Source of the DNA: Arachis hypogaea
Taxonomy: Eukaryota > Streptophyta > Magnoliopsida > Fabales > Fabaceae
NCBI RefSeq assembly: GCF_003086295.3
Contig: NC_092052.1
Coordinates: 16,460,346 to 16,524,345 of the forward strand
Direction: 5' to 3'
DNA: 64,000 nucleotides
In this document: positions 59,050 through 64,000 of the stretch, one piece after another
How the letters are laid out: every line of letters begins with the position of its first letter
How positions within the stretch are numbered: the first letter of the stretch is position 1
Notes under the pieces: generated by a model
What the model saw: only the letters and a program-made list of their open reading frames with translations
Told to the model about the DNA's origin: nothing
Database searches by the model: none
Program-made: the position numbers and the translations under genes

Positions 59050-62000
59050 TTCTTAGGTAGCAAGCGTGCCATGATTGGGGAGCTCTCGTCCGTCGAGTTC
59101 AGACAGTCTGTAGTAGCCCTTTCCAAGTACTTCTGTAACTCGGTAGGGTCCTTTCCAATTTGCTGCCAGCTTTCTTTCAACAGGTCGAGTCGCTCCAATA
59201 TCATTTCGGATTAGGATGAGATCATTCTCAGTGAAACTTCTTGGCACTACCTTTTGATTATATCTCGAAGCCATTCGGCGCTTTAGCGCTTCTTCCCTGA
59301 TCCGAGCTCTTTCTTGGATTTCTGGAAGTAGGTCGAGCTCTTCTCTTTGAAGTTGAGAGTTGGCTTGTTCATTGTAGTGGACCACTCTAGGGGACCCTTC
59401 CTCGACCTCTATTGGGATCATTGCCTCCACTCCATACGCTAATCGAAATGGTGATTCGTTTGTAGTAGAATGTGGTGTTGTTTGATATGTCCATAGGACT
59501 TGTGGGAGTTCTTCGGCCCAAGCTCCCTTTGCTTCTTGCAGTCTCCGTTTCAGCCCAGCCAATATGACTTTGTTGGCAGCTTCGGCCTGTCCATTGGCTT
59601 GAGGATGTTCGACGAAGGTGAACTGGTATTTTATGTTCAAGTCGGCTGCTAATTTCGTGAAACCTGCATCTGTGAATTGAGTGCCATTGTCTGTGGTGAT
59701 GGAGTGCGGAACTCCGAACCTTGTGACAATGTTTCTATATAAGACTTTCCGGCTTCTTTGAGCAGTGACATTGGCTAGGGGATCTGCCTCAATCCACTTT
59801 GTGAAATAGTCTATCCCAACTATGAGGAATTTGACTTGTCCCGATCCTTGGGAAAAGGGTCCTAGAAGGTCGAGTCCCTATTTTGCAAATGGCCAAGGTG
59901 AAGTTACGCTGATGAGTTCTTCTGGCGGGGCGATGTGGAAGTTGGCATGTTTCTGGCATGGGGGACATGTCTTTACAAACTCTGTAGCTTCTTTTTGTAG
60001 AGTTGGCCAGTAAAATCCCGCCCGAAGTACCTTTTTGGTGAGAGCTTGTGCTCTGAGATAATTACCACAAATGCCGCTATGTACTTCCTCTAAGACTTCC
60101 CTTGTGTTAGAGGTCAGCACACATTTCAACAACGGTATCGAGATTTCTCTCTTGTATAGGGTGTTGTTTATGATAGTGTAGTACTGAGCCTCCCGTTTTA
60201 ACCTCTTTGCCTCATTTTCATCTGTGGAGAGTGTTTCTGCTTTGAGGTAATTAATTATGGGGGTCATCCATCCTTGGTCCTGACTTGTTATGGCTAGGAC
60301 TTTTTCCTCTTCCGAGATTGACGGGTTCTGTAGCATTTCTTGGATGAGGCTTCTATTTTTGCCCCCTGGTTTGGTGCTAGCTAGTTTCGAGAGTGCATCA
60401 GCTCGGGCATTTTGTTCGCGGGGTATGTGGTAGATCTTATATTCCCCGAGTTGTCCGAGCTGTTCCTTGGTTTTATCCAAATATTTTTTTATGGCTGGAT
60501 CTTTGGCTTGGTATCTCCCTGTTATTTGTGAAGTAATTACCTGTGAGTCGCTGAAGATATTGAGTTTTTGAGTTCCAACCTCCTTTGCCAGCTTCAAACC
60601 AGCTAATAACGCTTCATATTCCGCCTGGTTGTTTGAGGCCGGGAACCCAAATTTGAGGGAAAGCTCAACTTGGGTTCCTTGGTTGCTTTCTATTATCACA
60701 CCTGCGCCGCTTCCAGTTTTATTCGAGGAACCATCTACGTAGAGATTCCACTCTGTGGGGGGTTTCCAAGGTATCTGTGAATTCTGCAATGAAGTCGGCC
60801 AAGTACTGTGATTTGATGGCTGTCCGAGCTTCATATTGGAGGTCGAACTCAGATAACTCGACTGCCTATTGTAAAATTCTACCTGCTAGATCTATTTTCT
60901 GCAATATCCCTTTTATGGGCTGGTCGGTTCGAACCTTAATGGTGTGAGCCTGGAAGTACGGGCGAAGTCGTCGAGATGTCAGTATGAGAGTATAGGCAAA
61001 CTTTTATATTTTTTGGTAGTTCAGCTCAGATCCCTGCAGTGCTTTACTGATGAAGTATACAGGTTGTTGCCCTTCGTCGTCCTCCCGAACCAGTGCTGAG
61101 GCTACTGCCCGACTTCCTACCGCAAGGTACAATATGAGTGGTTCTTCTTTTTGTGGTCGAGTTAGGATAGGTGGTTGTCCCAAGAAGTTTTTGAAATCCT
61201 GGAAGGCTTGCTCACATTCCTTTGTCCATTCAAAATTTCTTCCTTTCCTTAAAGTGGCGTAGAAGGGGAGAGATCTTATCACTGATCCTGCTAAGAATCT
61301 GGATAAGGCTGCCAATCTCCCGTTGAGTTGTTGTACCTCTTTGACACAAGTTGGGCTCTTCATGTTAAGTATGGCCTGACATTTGTCTGGATTCGCTTCA
61401 ATTCCTCTTTGTGTGAGCATGAAACCTAAGAATTTGCCCGCTTCTACTGCAAAGGTGCATTTTGCGGGATTGAGTCGCATGTCATGCTTCCTTATAGTGT
61501 CGAACACTTGAGCCAGGTCGAACAATAATGTCTCTTCGCTTTGTGTCTTTATCAACATATCGTCCACGTAGACTTCCATGATTTTTCCGATGTTATCTGA
61601 AAAGACTTTATTCATTAGCCTTTGATAAGTAGCTCCCGCATTCTTGAGACCGAAAGTCATCACAATGTAGCAGTAATTCGCTTTTGGCGTTAAAAACGAG
61701 GTCTTTTCTTGATCTGGTGGATACATGGGGATTTGGTTGTATCCCGAATATGCGTCCATAAACGAGAGATATCTATATCTGGAGGAAACATCTACCAGAG
61801 CGTCGATACTTGGGAGTGGGTAAGGATCTTTTGGGCAGGCTTTGTTGAGATCGGTGTAGTCGGTGCACATTCGCCACTTCCCATTTGATTTTTTCACCAA
61901 GACGACGTTGGCTAGCCATAGTGGGTACTTGACTTCTCTTATGAATCCTGCCTCCAGTAATGCTTGTACCTGTTCTTCCACAACTTGGGATCGTTTTGCC

Positions 62001-64000
62001 CCAAGTTTTCTTCGTCTCTGCTGTACTGGCCGAGATCCTGGATAGACCGCCAACTTGTGACACATTAGCTTGGGGTCTATGCCTGGCATGTCTGCAGCTT
62101 TCCATGCGAAGAGATCGACATTATCTCGCAAGAACTGTACTAGCACTTCCTTTGCATCTCCTTTCAGGATCGTGCCAATATTTGTCGTTTTGTCCGAGGT
62201 ATCTCTGATCTGAACTTTCTCTATTTCACCTTCGGGCTGTGGACGGAGTTCTTCTCGTCTCTGAACTCTACCAAGCTCAATTGTATGAAACTCTTCTCCT
62301 GTGCCTCTGAGGTTTAGACTTTCATTATAACAGCGGCGTGCCATCTTTTGATCTGCTTTTATTGTAGCTATCCCTTCTGTAGTTGGGAATTTCATGCATA
62401 GATGCGGAGTTGAGACTATTGCGCCGAGTTGGTTTAGTGTTGTCCGAACTATTAAGGCATTGTAGGCTGAACTCACGTCGACCACGATGTAGTCTATCAT
62501 GAGCGTTCTGGATTGATTCCCTTTTCCGAAGGTTGTATGTAGGGACACGTATCCCAGTGGTTGAACTGGGGTATCGCCCAGTCCGAACAGGCTGTTCGGG
62601 TATGCTCTAAGCTCCTTTTCCTCTAAGCCAAGCTTGTCGAAGGCAGTTTTGAATAAGATGTCGGCAGAGCTCCCTTGGTCTATTAATGTGCGGTGGAGAT
62701 TGGTGTTTGCCAATATGATGGTGATTACCATGGGATCATCGTATCCTGAGATGATACCGGATGCGTCCTCTTTGGTGAATGTGATTGCAGGGATGTCGGG
62801 TGCTTCCTCCTTCCCTTCGACATGATATACTTCTTTGAGGTATCTTTTGCGGGATGATTTGGAGATTTCACCTCCTGCGAATCCTCCATGTATCATATGG
62901 ACATGTCTTTCTGGCGTACGAGGTGATCGCTCAGCTCGTTCGACATCTTCATCTCTTCGTCTTTTTCTTTGTTCATCATCTCGGATGGCAAGATACCGAT
63001 TTAGTTTTCCTTCTCTTACTAATTTTTCTATGATGTTTTTTAAGTCGAAGCATTCGTTGGTGGAATGCCCTCGGACCCGATGATATTCACAGTATTCGTT
63101 CCGATTTCCTCCTCCTCTTTTGCCTTTGAGCGGTCGAGCTGGGGGTATCTTTTCTGTGTTACAGACTTCTTTGTAAATATCCACAAGGGACACCCGCAGA
63201 GGGGTATAATTATGATACTTTTTGATTTTTTCTCCCGTTCGATCTTTTTTCTTCTTGGATTCTTTATCTCGATAGGTGAAACCGGATTTCGAGGCTTCTC
63301 CAAGTCGGAAATTTTCTTCCATGTTGATGTACTTCTTTGCCTGCTCTTGCACCTTGTCTAGAGATGTGGGGTATTTCTTTGATATAGATTGGCTGAAAGG
63401 TCCCTCTCTAGGCCATTGATGAGGCCCATGACGGCAGCCTCTGTTGGCAAGCTTTGTATGTCTAGGCATATTTTGTTGAATCTTTCCATGTAGTTGCGAA
63501 GACTTTCTCGATCTCCTTGCTTGATACCCAGTAGAATGGAGGCGTGCTTAGCCTTGTCTTTTTGGATGGAGAATCTGGCCAGGAACTTTTTGGCCAGGTC
63601 GTCGAAGTTTGAGATGGACTTTGGAGGTAGGTTGTCGAACCGTCTAATTGCTATCTTTGTAAGAGTCGTTGGAAAAGCTTTGCAGCGAACAACATCTGAA
63701 GCGTCGGTGAGGTACATTCTGCTTCTGAAGTTGCTGAGATGATGGTTGGGATCTGTAGTGCCATCATACAAAGTCATATCCGGAAGTTTGAAGTCTTTAG
63801 GGATTTTAGTCTTCATGATTTCCCTAGTGAATGGATCTTGATCCTTTCGAGAGTTGTCCTCTGGGGTGGTCCGGGTAGCCTTCGCTTTGAGATCGGCTTC
63901 AAGTTGTAGGAGTTTATCTTCTAATTCCCGACGTTGTCTTACCTCTCTTTGTAGATCCTTGCCAACTTCTTGCTGGTTTTGGCTTTCTTTATTGAGTTGC
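59050..64000 (-). pseudogene. Gag-pol of element A, inactivated, N-terminus outside the window
   Basis: On the - strand from 64000: gag coiled coil and core (63816-63358), with a one-base deletion near 63412 (GGCCTAGAGAGG against GGCCTACGAGAGG in B); knuckle CEYHRVRGHSTNEC (about 63085); protease LIDQGSSADILF (about 62680); RT (about 61980-61260) with an intact YVDDM (about 61560); a stop at about 61003; an extra base near 60765 shifting into the second RNase H frame (YVDGSSNKTGSGAG); a Trp-to-stop in integrase after PWPFAK (about 59880); a further frame change near 59755; and the integrase tail (NGQAEAAN, GPYRVTEVLGKGYY) to 59053. RT keeps its catalytic residues, unlike B. The gag-pol is dead by frameshifts and stops but could supply domain consensus. 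Confidence 0.92.

Larger units (their letters stand above)
43435..64000 (-). mobile_element. Tat-type LTR retrotransposon A, minus orientation, right end outside the window
   Basis: The 3' LTR (43435-43971) is at the left. The polypurine tract (CAAGCAGGGGCAC on the - strand) is adjacent at 43972-43984. Then comes an antisense gene on + (45023 onward), a tandem minisatellite (57890-58520) and gag-pol on - (59050 to beyond 64000). Element B (46402-56955) interrupts it. Excluding B, about 10.0 kb of A is in the window. A lies inside copy C of the antisense gene; the left flank is AAAGG, but the matching duplication is out of view. Confidence 0.9.

Overview
The window looks like nuclear DNA of a flowering plant. 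It is AT-rich, has one gene with plant-type introns, and is otherwise filled by plant transposon classes: Tat-type Ty3/gypsy elements with a second RNase H, a Helitron with PIF1-like helicase and RPA relics, Mutator-, hAT- and CACTA-like fragments, and a LINE. The repeat vocabulary (TGTAACACCC solo LTR with an ACGCGTACGCGT minisatellite, GGGTTAAG..TTTTGGTCCC elements, PF04195-type antisense genes) suggests a papilionoid legume, probably Arachis. That assignment is recognition, not a search. I saw no rRNA, tRNA, bacterial operon or CRISPR array.

Layout. 1-2.5 kb: two long AT-rich foldback repeats. 2.8-18.6 kb: an ankyrin-repeat/PGG-type membrane protein gene on the + strand that I reconstruct as six exons and 558 codons. 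Its intron 2 has been inflated to about 10.7 kb by a 6,971-bp Helitron (4955-11925) and a 3,041-bp solo LTR (12155-15195). 18.9-28.6 kb: a complete, young Tat LTR retrotransposon with TSD ACATG, whose single 2,381-codon frame carries three nonsense codons. 28.6-31.6 kb: a MITE, an (AT)n tract and a LINE relic on the - strand. 31.57-34.91 kb: a second, truncated copy of the 5' half of the ankyrin locus. It lacks the Helitron, the solo LTR and a 371-bp MITE, so it gives the empty site of each insertion at base resolution.

35-41 kb: AT-rich sequence, a 966-bp Mutator-like element with 9-bp TSD, a 1.75-kb hAT-like element and an LTR fragment. 41-64 kb: a three-level nest. A chromovirus fragment and an old antisense gene (copy C, - strand) are cut by Tat-type element A (from 43435, minus orientation, running out of the window). 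Element A is cut inside its own antisense gene by element B (46402-56955, plus orientation, TSD GGGCC). A and B belong to one family: LTR, gag-pol, a tandem minisatellite, then an antisense two-exon gene (PF04195-like domain plus coiled coil), then LTR.

The most interesting points are these: the antisense gene of B is open over 603 codons across a conserved phase-1 intron, while the gag-pol of the same copy is dead (frameshifts, stops and YVDD changed to YVYD); the Helitron and solo LTR are dissected exactly by the empty-site duplicate; and a gene with intact splice phases spans both insertions. Nothing here amounts to a wholly new molecular system. The spliced antisense gene is the best candidate for under-described biology.
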